Origin: JBEATZ01 sp041178545
GTDB lineage: Bacteria; Planctomycetota; UBA1135; UBA2386
Length of the DNA: 10,176 nucleotides
Direction: 5' to 3'
NCBI GenBank assembly: GCA_041178545.1
Contig: JBEGVB010000089.1
Coordinates: 1-10,176, forward strand
Shown: positions 1 to 6,596 of the stretch, in pieces
How the letters are laid out: each line of letters starts with the position of its first letter
Position numbering within the stretch: position 1 is the first letter of the stretch
Translations under genes and position numbers: made by a program
The notes under the pieces: model-generated
What the model saw: only the letters and a program-made list of their open reading frames with translations
Told to the model about the DNA's origin: nothing
The model's database searches: none

Positions 1-2
1 TG

Positions 3-1613
3 CTGCAACTGGTCGACGTGCCGACCGAGCTCCCCGACCTCCAGATCCAGGTCGTGCGCCTCGAGCACGCGGCAGCCGAGGAGATCGAGCCGCTGCTCAA
101 CGACATCCTCAACGACCGCAACCGCATCCGCGCCGCGGCGGCGACGGAAGGCGGCCAGGGCCCCACCGGTGCGAACATCCCAGGTGGCAGCTCCAACCAG
201 CTCAAGGTCGCCGTGCACACGGCACTCAAGGCCGTGATCCTGTCGGGCACCGTGGAGCAGATCCGCGACGCGCAGGAACTCATCGCCAAGCTCGACGTGC
301 CGCCCGAGCCCTTCGACGGCCAGGCCAGCGTCGTTCGCCTGCAGAACGTGCTCGCCGACGAGCTGCGCACCACCCTGAACCAGTTCGTGCAGGAGGACCA
401 GCAGGCCGAGCAGCAGGCCGGTGCGACCGGCGGTGCAGCCGGCGCTGCAGCAGCCCGGAGGCCGCGCCGCACCGTGATCCAGGCTCACAAGGAGAGCAAC
501 AGCCTGATCATTTCGGCCACGGCAACCAAGTACAAACAGATCCTCGGCCTGGTCGAGGAGCTGGACCGTCGCCAGCCGCAGGTCCTCATCGAGGCGGCCC
601 TCGTCGAGCTGCAGACCGGCGACCTCACCAACCTGGGCGTCGAGCTCGGCCTCATCGACGTACCCGAGGGCGACAGCGACTACACCCGTGGGTTCGGCTT
701 CACCAGCTTCGGGCTGTCGAGCTTCGAGGACACGGACGACGACGGCTACCCGGACACGCGCTTGCCCAACTTCGACGCGCCTGCACAGGGCGTCACGGGC
801 GGCATCATCCGCGGCGACGGCTTCGCGCTCCCCATCCTGGTCAACGCGCTGCAGCAGGACAACCGCGCCAACATCCTGTCGACGCCCAGCGTGCTCGTGA
901 ACAACAACGAGCAGGCCACCGTCGAGACGACCGAAGAGCGCCCCACCACGCAGGTGAGCCAGGGCAACGCCACCACCAGCACCGGCGTGGGCCAGCCTCG
1001 CGACGCGGGCATCACGCTGGAGATCTCCCCCACGATCTCCCCCAACAACTACCTGCGGCTCAGCATCACGCTGACCGTGAGCCGGTTCGTCGGCCAGTTC
1101 GACCCGAGCTCCCCCACGGGCGGCGGCGTGGTCCTCGGCCGGTCCATCTCCACCCGCGTCACCATGCCCAGCGACGACACCATGGTGCTGGGCGGCGTGA
1201 TCGAGGACCAGGAGGCCTACAGCGAGAGCGGCATCCCGCTGCTCAAGGACATCCCGCTCCTCGGCGCACTGTTCCGCCAGAGCTCCTCGACCAACAACAA
1301 GACCAACCTCTACTTCTTCCTGACCCCGACGATCCTCGACGAGCCGGACTTCCGCGACCTGAAGCAGGTCAGCTTGCAGCGCAAGATGCAGGCCGAGACC
1401 TACATCGGCACGCGGCGCCTGCAGATCGTCGACCGCCGCTGGACCGGCGGCGCCGGCCGCCCGAGCGCGCCGCAGACCCTGGAGGAGGGCTCGATCGAGG
1501 AACTGGACGCCAACGGCGGCAACGAGACGCCGTACCTGCCCCCCGTGCGCCGCGACCAGGGCCTCCGCAGCCCGACCGGCCCCGCCTCCCCGGAGTCGGG
1601 CACGACCAAGTGA
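3..1613 (+). CDS. gspD: Type II secretion system secretin GspD (5' end off the window)
   Basis: This is the C-terminal part of the outer-membrane secretin, the multimeric channel through which the T2SS releases folded proteins. The frame is open to the left edge, so the signal peptide and the N0/N1 domains lie outside. The GTG at 18 is only an internal Val codon. Counting from that codon, two ring-building secretin N repeats are visible. One spans about 10-94 (starting VVRLEHAAAEEIEPLLNDIL). The other spans about 104-186, split by an Ala/Gly/Gln-rich loop at 127-150. The secretin core begins near 188 (QVLIEAALVEL), carries NILSTPSVLVNNNE at 285-298, and ends with the membrane-region signature SGIPLLKDIPLLGALF at 404-419 and LYFFLTPTIL at 431-440. 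The last 60 or so residues are a Pro/Gly-rich tail of unclear role. A DxDxDGxxD loop at 238-246 and a divergent gate region are unusual. gspE follows 40 bp downstream. The family call is secure. GspD rather than another secretin is inferred from the gspEFGHIJ neighbours. Confidence 0.95.
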   Translation: MQLVDVPTELPDLQIQVVRLEHAAAEEIEPLLNDILNDRNRIRAAAATEGGQGPTGANIPGGSSNQLKVAVHTALKAVILSGTVEQIRDAQELIAKLDVPPEPFDGQASVVRLQNVLADELRTTLNQFVQEDQQAEQQAGATGGAAGAAAARRPRRTVIQAHKESNSLIISATATKYKQILGLVEELDRRQPQVLIEAALVELQTGDLTNLGVELGLIDVPEGDSDYTRGFGFTSFGLSSFEDTDDDGYPDTRLPNFDAPAQGVTGGIIRGDGFALPILVNALQQDNRANILSTPSVLVNNNEQATVETTEERPTTQVSQGNATTSTGVGQPRDAGITLEISPTISPNNYLRLSITLTVSRFVGQFDPSSPTGGGVVLGRSISTRVTMPSDDTMVLGGVIEDQEAYSESGIPLLKDIPLLGALFRQSSSTNNKTNLYFFLTPTILDEPDFRDLKQVSLQRKMQAETYIGTRRLQIVDRRWTGGAGRPSAPQTLEEGSIEELDANGGNETPYLPPVRRDQGLRSPTGPASPESGTTK

Positions 1614-1653
1614 ACGCGGTCCACGCACCGACCCTGCAGCCCATCGGCACCCC

Positions 1654-3378
1654 ATGAGTTCCTCCCTGATGCAAGACCGGATCCGCGAGGCCCTGCTCCG
1701 CAAGGCAGGCCTCACGGCCGCGCAGACCGACCAGGCCCTCGCGGCGGAGCGGGAGACCGGCCAGACCCTCGACCAAGTGCTCGTCGGCAGCAACCTGCTG
1801 CCCGAGAGCAAGACCCTGAGCTTCTTCGCGGAGTTCCTCGGCCTCGAGTGGCGCGAGACCCTCGAGGGCGTGAACGTGCCCTCGCGCTTCATCCAACAGG
1901 TCTCGGTGCAGTTCTCCCGCACCCACGGCCTCATCGCCATCGGCGAGGCGGACGGCATCGTCAAGGTTGCCAGCTCGCGCCCCTTCGACGTGCAGCCGAT
2001 GGACGACCTCGCCACCATGCTCAACAGCAGCGTGGAGGCCGTGCTCGCCACGCGAAGCGAGATCGCCGGCCTGATCAACCGCGCCTACCGCCACAAGGCG
2101 GACGGCGTGGACGAGGCGCTGGAGGACATCGAGGACACCGACATCGTCGGCCTCGCGGAGACCATCGAGGAGTCGGAGGACCTGCTCGACGTCGCCAACA
2201 AGGCGCCGATCATCAAGCTGGTCAACATGCTGCTGTTCCAGGCGCTCAAGCTGCGCGCCTCGGACATCCACCTGCAGCCCTACTCCGACCGCCTCCAGGT
2301 GCGCATGCGCGTGGACGGCGTGCTCTACGACATGGAGGGGATCCCCAAGCGCGCGCAGGAGGCGATCATCAGCCGCGTGAAGGTGATGGGGAAGATGGAC
2401 ATTGCCGAGCGCCGCCTGCCGCAGGACGGCCGCGCGTCGATCCGCATCGGCGACGGCGACGTCGACGTGCGCATCAGCACGGTGCCGGTGACCTACGGCG
2501 AGCGCGTGGTGTTCCGCATCCTCGACAAGACCACGAAGATCTACACCCTCGACCAGATCGGCCTCAACGACACCGACAAGCGGAACATCAACCGCTACAT
2601 CAACTACTCGCACGGCATCATCTTCGTGACCGGCCCCACGGGCTCGGGCAAGACCACGACGCTGTACGCGTGCCTCAACGCGATCAACGCGCCCGACCTC
2701 AACATCCTGACGATCGAGGACCCGGTCGAGTACAACCTCGACGGCATCAGCCAGGTGCAGGTGAACACCAAGAAGGGCCTCACCTTCGCCAACGGCCTGC
2801 GCAGCTTCCTGCGCCAGGACCCGGACGTGATGATGGTCGGCGAGGTGCGCGACGGCGAGACGGCGGACATCGCGATCCGCGCCGCGCTCACGGGCCACCT
2901 CGTGTTCAGCACGGTGCACACCAACGACTCCGCGTCGACGATCACGCGACTCATCGACATCGGGTTGGAGCCGTACCTCGTCTCCTCCTCCCTGCTGCTG
3001 GTGATCGCCCAGCGCCTGCTGCGCACGATCTGCCCGCACTGCAAGGAACCGGTGACGCCCGACCAGCAGATGCTCTACCACCTCGAGGACCTGCGCCTCA
3101 CGCCCGACCGTTTCCCCGACGGCAAGATCCTGGTGGGCAAGGGCTGCGACGAGTGCTTCCAGTCCGGCTACTCGGGCCGCACGGCCATCTACGAGGTCAT
3201 GCCCATCGACGTGCAGATCCAGGAGCAGATCGTCAACAAGGCGACGGCCACCGCGATCAAGCGCGGCGCCATCGAGCGCGGATTGCGCACGCTGCGCATG
3301 GACGGCGTCGACAAGCTGCTCGCCGGGATGACCACGCCCGACGAGGTGCTGCGCGTCACCCAACTCGACGTGATGTGA
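1654..3378 (+). CDS. gspE: Type II secretion assembly ATPase GspE
   Basis: This is the cytoplasmic hexameric ATPase that powers pseudopilus assembly. It docks on the inner membrane through GspL (not in this window) and GspF. The 574 residues show an N-terminal GspE/PilB-type (MshEN-like) domain at about 10-146 and an acidic linker at 150-178. The N2E region at about 184-290 includes RASDIHLQP and RLPQDGR. The RecA-like ATPase domain follows. It has Walker A GPTGSGKT at 327-334, the Asp box ILTIEDPVEY at 351-360, Walker B-type MMVGEVRD with Glu397, and the His box with His415 and His422. A zinc-binding tetracysteine motif is complete (Cys460, Cys463, Cys498, Cys501). All catalytic motifs are intact, so the enzyme should be active. 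The ATG at 1654 lacks a clear Shine-Dalgarno sequence. A second in-frame ATG (codon 6) is no better. PilB of type IV pili is the main alternative, but the adjacent secretin and GspG-type pseudopilin favour T2SS. Confidence 0.96.
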   Translation: MSSSLMQDRIREALLRKAGLTAAQTDQALAAERETGQTLDQVLVGSNLLPESKTLSFFAEFLGLEWRETLEGVNVPSRFIQQVSVQFSRTHGLIAIGEADGIVKVASSRPFDVQPMDDLATMLNSSVEAVLATRSEIAGLINRAYRHKADGVDEALEDIEDTDIVGLAETIEESEDLLDVANKAPIIKLVNMLLFQALKLRASDIHLQPYSDRLQVRMRVDGVLYDMEGIPKRAQEAIISRVKVMGKMDIAERRLPQDGRASIRIGDGDVDVRISTVPVTYGERVVFRILDKTTKIYTLDQIGLNDTDKRNINRYINYSHGIIFVTGPTGSGKTTTLYACLNAINAPDLNILTIEDPVEYNLDGISQVQVNTKKGLTFANGLRSFLRQDPDVMMVGEVRDGETADIAIRAALTGHLVFSTVHTNDSASTITRLIDIGLEPYLVSSSLLLVIAQRLLRTICPHCKEPVTPDQQMLYHLEDLRLTPDRFPDGKILVGKGCDECFQSGYSGRTAIYEVMPIDVQIQEQIVNKATATAIKRGAIERGLRTLRMDGVDKLLAGMTTPDEVLRVTQLDVM

Positions 3379-3388
3379 CGAGCCGCCC

Positions 3389-4615
3389 GTGCCGATCTTC
3401 GACTACAAGGCGATCGACTCCGCGAACAAGGTCAAGAAGGGCCTTGTCGACGCGGACTCTCCCCGCGACGCGCGCATCAAGCTGAAGCGCGAGGGATTGT
3501 TCGTCACCGACCTGGTCGAGGCCCGGAAGCGGGCATCGCGCAGCGGCCTCCGCATCCGGGGCGTCACCGGCTTCGAGGCCCCCAACAAGCAGCGGCTGGA
3601 GCAGGTGGCCGCGGTCACGCGACAGATGGCCTCGCTCCTGCAGGCAGGCATCCCCCTTGCCGAGGCCCTGCGCATGATCATCGAGCAGGCACCCGACAAG
3701 AAGATCGAGAGCGCCTTCCGCGACATCCGCGAGAAGGTCACCCAAGGCGTGCCCTTCGGCGACGCGGTCCTCGCCCACCCGGGCTACTTCACCGAGCTGT
3801 ACTCGGACATGGTCAAGGCCGGCGAGTCCTCGGGCGCGCTCGACCAGGTCATGGTGCGCCTCGCCACCTTCATGCAGGCCCAGACGCGCCTGAAGAACAA
3901 GGTGGGTGCCGCGCTCATCTACCCGGCGATCATGATCGTCGTCGGCGTCGTGGTGGTGTCGATCCTGATGGCCTTCGTGGTGCCCAAGGTCACCCAGCTC
4001 ATCCGCGGCCGCGGCCAGGAACTGCCCCTGCCGACCCAGATCCTGATCACGGTCTCCGACTTCCTGGTCAACTACTGGCTGCTGGTGATGATCGGGCTGA
4101 TCCTGATGGTCATCGGCTTCCAGCTGTTCGTGAACAGCGACCGAGGCCGCCTGATCTTCGACCGCATCAAGTTGTCGTTGCCGATCTTCGGCGACCTGAT
4201 GAAGAAGCAGTCCATGGCGCGGTTCACCACGACCTTCGCCACGCTGCTGCGCTCGGGCGTGCCGGCGCTGCAGGCGCTGCAGATCACCAAGTCCGTGGTC
4301 GCCAACAAGGTGCTCCAGGACGCCCTGCAGGACGTGCACGACCACGTGATCGAGGGCACGGACATCAGCACGCCGATGAAGATGAGCGGGGTGTTCCCGC
4401 CCACCGTGAGCTACATGGTGGGCGTGGGCGAGCAAGCAGGCAACCTCGAGGAGATGCTGGAGCGCGTGGCTGCCACCTACGACGAAGAGGTGGACTTCGC
4501 CACCCAGAAGCTCACCTCGGTCATCGAGCCCCTGATCATCGTCATGCTGGCCGTCGTCGTGGCCGGCATCGTGATCGCCATCGTGCTGCCGCTGCTGCAA
4601 CTGCAGAAGACCTGA
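3389..4615 (+). CDS. gspF: Type II secretion inner-membrane platform protein GspF
   Basis: This polytopic inner-membrane protein is the platform on which pseudopilins are extracted from the membrane and stacked. It contacts GspE in the cytoplasm. The 408 residues begin with the family signature MPIFDYKAID. Two cytoplasmic T2SSF domains follow, at about 72-195 (QVAAVTRQMASLLQAGIPLAEAL) and about 275-398 (MARFTTTFATLLRSGVPALQAL). They show the usual internal duplication. Three hydrophobic stretches at about 174-198, 226-248 and 380-405 fit the family's membrane topology. The start is GTG, 10 nt after the gspE stop, with no strong Shine-Dalgarno sequence, so translational coupling to gspE is likely. 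Length is normal. A hairpin-rich spacer follows it and separates the D-E-F machinery block from the pseudopilin block. Confidence 0.96.
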   Translation: MPIFDYKAIDSANKVKKGLVDADSPRDARIKLKREGLFVTDLVEARKRASRSGLRIRGVTGFEAPNKQRLEQVAAVTRQMASLLQAGIPLAEALRMIIEQAPDKKIESAFRDIREKVTQGVPFGDAVLAHPGYFTELYSDMVKAGESSGALDQVMVRLATFMQAQTRLKNKVGAALIYPAIMIVVGVVVVSILMAFVVPKVTQLIRGRGQELPLPTQILITVSDFLVNYWLLVMIGLILMVIGFQLFVNSDRGRLIFDRIKLSLPIFGDLMKKQSMARFTTTFATLLRSGVPALQALQITKSVVANKVLQDALQDVHDHVIEGTDISTPMKMSGVFPPTVSYMVGVGEQAGNLEEMLERVAATYDEEVDFATQKLTSVIEPLIIVMLAVVVAGIVIAIVLPLLQLQKT

Positions 4616-4622
4616 GGAAGGG

Positions 4623-4645
4623 GGTCCGGGCGACACGCCCGGACC
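4623..4645. terminator. Perfect GC-rich hairpin after gspF
   Basis: The arms GGTCCGGGCG (4623-4632) and CGCCCGGACC (4636-4645) are perfect reverse complements around a 3-nt ACA loop. The hairpin starts 7 nt after the gspF stop codon. No T-run follows, so it is not a textbook intrinsic terminator. It could be a partial terminator, an mRNA stabiliser protecting the 3' end of gspDEF, or a Rho-related pause site. The inverted repeat is seen directly; the function is inferred. Confidence 0.6.
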
Positions 4646-4673
4646 GGCACGGGTCTCGTCACGGCCCCGTGCC
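4646..4673. repeat. Second inverted repeat in the gspF-gspG spacer
   Basis: GGCACGGG at 4646-4653 pairs perfectly with CCCGTGCC at 4666-4673 around a 12-nt loop. It directly abuts the preceding hairpin. A structural role in the transcript is likely but unproven. Confidence 0.5.
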
Positions 4674-4674
4674 A

Positions 4675-4702
4675 CCGGGGTGTGCCCCCCGGACGCCGGG
4701 GG
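4675..4702. repeat. Overlapping alternative hairpins in the gspF-gspG spacer
   Basis: Three segments share complementarity. CCGGGG (4675-4680) can pair with CCCCGG (4687-4692). Alternatively CCCCCGG (4686-4692) can pair with CCGGGGG (4696-4702) around an ACG loop. The middle segment can join only one partner at a time, which is the layout of a switchable RNA element. No ligand-binding fold is recognisable. In such GC-rich DNA the overlap could also be incidental. Confidence 0.4.
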
Positions 4703-4756
4703 AAGGAATGCGGCCGTCGAACGTCCAACGACCACAACCGCCGGGAAGCCCCCCGG

Positions 4757-4768
4757 GTTAGACTCCGC
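4757..4768 (+). promoter_or_regulatory. Candidate promoter -10 element of gspG
   Basis: The 12-mer GTTAGACTCCGC contains TAGACT (4759-4764), which fits the TAnnnT pattern of a sigma-70-type -10 box. The identical 12-mer lies upstream of serS on the other strand (9077-9088). No TTGACA-like -35 box is visible 16-18 bp upstream. A start site about 7 nt downstream, near 4771, would leave a very short leader of about 9-21 nt. It would give the pseudopilin genes their own transcript, which suits the high copy need for the major pseudopilin. Inference from position and duplication. Confidence 0.5.
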
Positions 4769-4779
4769 ACCCCAGACCC

Positions 4780-5205
4780 ATGCAGGTACCGATGAACACG
4801 CAGTCCCGCTCGCGCCGCCAAGCCGGCTTCACCCTCGTCGAGATCATGGTCGTGATCGTGATCATCGGCCTCCTCGCCACCATCGTGGCGCCCAACGTGC
4901 TCGGCCTGAGCGACGACGCAAAGATCGAGAAGGCGAAGGCGGACCTCCGCGTCATCGCCGACACGGTCAAGATCTACCTGGTCCAGGGGCGCGGCGCCCA
5001 GCTGCCCAGCATGGAGACGCTCACGACCCCCGACGAGAAGGGCAAGGTCTGGCTGGACAGCATCAGTGAGGACCCCTGGGGCAACGAGTACACGATCCGC
5101 GAGGGCGAGCGACGTGGCGACTTCGAGGTGGTGAGCTCGGGCCCGGACGGCAGCGAGGGCACCGAGGACGACCTGTCCTCCAAGACGATGAACAAGAAGG
5201 ACTGA
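4780..5205 (+). CDS. gspG: Major pseudopilin GspG
   Basis: This is the main subunit of the periplasmic pseudopilus. It has a short basic leader, then QAG|FTLVE: prepilin peptidase would cut after Gly16 and methylate Phe17, and Glu21 is the +5 residue needed for assembly (numbering from the ATG at 4780). A hydrophobic helix runs to about residue 42. The globular part shows the GspG hallmarks WLDSISEDPWGNEY at 91-104 and the C-terminal calcium-binding-type loop SSGPDGSEGTEDDL at 119-132. The length of 141 aa is typical. Two in-frame ATG codons are possible. The ATG at 4792 has AGGT at 4784-4787, but only 4 nt away. The ATG at 4780 would sit about 9 nt from the predicted transcript start. The mature protein is the same either way. 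gspH starts 1 nt after its stop, so the two are coupled. Confidence 0.96.
   Translation: MQVPMNTQSRSRRQAGFTLVEIMVVIVIIGLLATIVAPNVLGLSDDAKIEKAKADLRVIADTVKIYLVQGRGAQLPSMETLTTPDEKGKVWLDSISEDPWGNEYTIREGERRGDFEVVSSGPDGSEGTEDDLSSKTMNKKD
5194..5200 (+). promoter_or_regulatory. Ribosome binding site of gspH
   Basis: AAGAAGG lies inside the last codons of gspG, 6 nt before the GTG at 5207. It decides the start of gspH in favour of this GTG over the in-frame GTG at 5234 (codon 10). Confidence 0.65.
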
Positions 5206-5206
5206 C

Positions 5207-5800
5207 GTGAGGGCTGCGCCCCACTGCAGGCCCGTGTCGCGGGGCCCGGCCCAGTCGGGCTTCACGATCATCGAACTGATGGTCGTCGTGGCGATCCTCG
5301 CGCTCGTCCTGCAGATGGTGATGCTCAACATGGGCGCGATGGTGCCCAAGACCAAGCTGGACGCGGAGTCCAAGAAGCTGGTCGCCAACATCGACTTCCT
5401 CCGCTCCGAGGCGCGCGTCCAGGGCAAGCGCTACCTCATGCAGCTGGACCTGGGCAAGGCGCGGTGGCGCATGGTGCTGCCGGCCGAGGAACGGCTCGTG
5501 AGCGAGCAGACGCTCGAGGAGACGCAGCCACGGGCGCTGGACTGGACCGCGCTCGAGGAGGGCGTCGTGTTCGGCGGTGCCGGCGCCGTGGCGCGTGGCA
5601 TCGCGCGCAGCGGCATCTACGAGATCGTCTTCGACGAGAGTGGCAACACCGCCGACCAGATGGTGTTCCTCAAGCTGGAGGACGACGAGGAGATGGTCTG
5701 GACGGTCCAGGTCCGCGGCCTCACCGGCCAGACCGAGATCCTCCCGGACACCAATGGCCAGGAGCAGGAACTCGAGACCGTGAACGAGATGGGATTCTGA
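5207..5800 (+). CDS. gspH: Minor pseudopilin GspH
   Basis: Of 197 residues, the N-terminus carries a class III prepilin signal, QSG|FTIIELMVVVAI, with cleavage after Gly18, Phe at +1 and Glu23 at +5. A hydrophobic helix continues to about residue 42. The following region KLVANIDFLRSEARVQGKRYLMQLD (about 57-81) matches the GspH pattern of an amphipathic helix running into the first strand of the globular domain. GspH is a minor pseudopilin placed near the tip of the pseudopilus. The GTG start at 5207 is supported by a good Shine-Dalgarno sequence within gspG. The gene is 1 nt from gspG and 37 nt from gspI, in the canonical G-H-I-J order. The globular domain is divergent and acidic at its end, so assignment as GspH rests partly on gene order. 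Confidence 0.88.
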   Translation: MRAAPHCRPVSRGPAQSGFTIIELMVVVAILALVLQMVMLNMGAMVPKTKLDAESKKLVANIDFLRSEARVQGKRYLMQLDLGKARWRMVLPAEERLVSEQTLEETQPRALDWTALEEGVVFGGAGAVARGIARSGIYEIVFDESGNTADQMVFLKLEDDEEMVWTVQVRGLTGQTEILPDTNGQEQELETVNEMGF

Positions 5801-5825
5801 CCGCAGGAACCCGCTGGCAGCCGAT

Positions 5826-5830
5826 AGGAA
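5826..5830 (+). promoter_or_regulatory. Ribosome binding site of gspI
   Basis: AGGAA lies 7 nt before the ATG at 5838. An out-of-frame ATG at 5833 opens a two-codon frame (ATG GCA TGA) whose stop overlaps the gspI start as ATGA. It is probably incidental, but it could let ribosomes re-initiate at gspI. Confidence 0.55.
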
Positions 5831-5837
5831 CCATGGC

Positions 5838-6596
5838 ATGAGGAAGCACGAACAGGGATTCACGCTGATGGAGGCCATGGTGGCCCTCGCCATCGTGTCG
5901 ATGGTCGTGCTGAGCTACCTCGGCATCCGCACCAGCGCGTTGATGGACGCGACCGAGGCGCGCAACTGGCGCCTCGCCCGTGAACTCGCCGAGGAGAAAC
6001 TGAGCGAACTGCGGGCCGGTGCCCGCGAGGTACGCCCCGAGAACGGCGCCGAGGTGCCCTTCGACCAGTACCCAGGCTTCCGGTACCGCATCCTCATCGG
6101 CGAGTCCGCCATCAGCACCGCGGAGTCCGAGCTCGCGAGCCTTGCTGCGGGGGACGACGAGCAGGCCCTCGACCGCGCCGAGTGGCAGCAGAACCGGGAC
6201 ATCTACCGCAAGGCCTCCAGCGAGGGGCTGAGCTACTACGAGTACCAGGACAAGCTGGCACAGGAGCAGACCGACCGCGAACTGGCCGAGAAGACGCCGG
6301 ACGAGCTGCAGTTCGAGGACGTGGCCGTGATGGTGCTCTTCCCCAAGACGCGCATCGACCAGGAGGGCGACGACCACTTCCTGCTCAAGGACAAGCTGTC
6401 GACGCTCGCCCTCTCCGGCATGACCCCGGAGCAGGCGGAACTCATCGCCAAGTCCAAGGGTGAGGGGGCCACCTCCGACCCGGCCGCCGCAAACGCACCA
6501 GCAGCCGCAGGCAGTGCCGGGACCAGTGGCGCCCCCACTGGCTCGGGCAGCGCTGCCACCACCGACCAGGGAACGTCCAAGGGAGCAAAGCGATGA
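5838..6596 (+). CDS. gspI: Minor pseudopilin GspI, extended
   Basis: The sequence begins MRKHEQG|FTLMEAMVALAIVSMVVLSYL. It has a prepilin peptidase site after Gly7, Glu at +5 (Glu12) and the MVALAI helix typical of GspI. The family member is a tip subunit that interacts with GspJ and GspK. The RLARELAEEKLSELRAG helix (45-61) is also GspI-like. At 252 aa it is about twice the usual GspI length. A charged, helix-prone insert spans about 93-157, between the strand-like FRYRILIGES and DVAVMVLFPK. A low-complexity Ala/Gly/Ser/Thr tail spans about 207-250. The stop overlaps the gspJ start in ATGA, indicating translational coupling. The call rests on the N-terminal motif and gene order; the insert and tail have no function I can name. 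Confidence 0.88.
   Translation: MRKHEQGFTLMEAMVALAIVSMVVLSYLGIRTSALMDATEARNWRLARELAEEKLSELRAGAREVRPENGAEVPFDQYPGFRYRILIGESAISTAESELASLAAGDDEQALDRAEWQQNRDIYRKASSEGLSYYEYQDKLAQEQTDRELAEKTPDELQFEDVAVMVLFPKTRIDQEGDDHFLLKDKLSTLALSGMTPEQAELIAKSKGEGATSDPAAANAPAAAGSAGTSGAPTGSGSAATTDQGTSKGAKR
6581..6585 (+). promoter_or_regulatory. Ribosome binding site of gspJ
   Basis: GGGAG, within the last codons of gspI, lies 7 nt before the gspJ ATG at 6593. It supports this start, which overlaps the gspI stop by 4 nt. Confidence 0.6.

Noticed and set aside
1369..3363. A 664-codon open frame on the minus strand opposite gspE
   Set aside because: It is antisense to an unmistakable gspE with all ATPase motifs. 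Its His/Asp/Val/Leu-rich, motif-free translation is typical of the complementary frame of GC-rich genes.
1848..3485. A 545-codon open frame on the plus strand inside gspE in another frame
   Set aside because: The Arg/His/Pro/Ala-rich translation is a frame-shifted reading of gspE. Long stop-free alternative frames are expected at this GC content.
3356..4735. A 459-codon open frame on the minus strand opposite gspF
   Set aside because: It is a shadow of gspF with a repetitive His/Asp/Gln-rich composition and no recognisable domain.
4680..5069. A 129-codon plus-strand frame running from the gspF-gspG spacer into gspG
   Set aside because: It is out of frame with gspG, rich in Arg/Pro/His and motif-free. 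The gspG frame has the prepilin signal and calcium loop.
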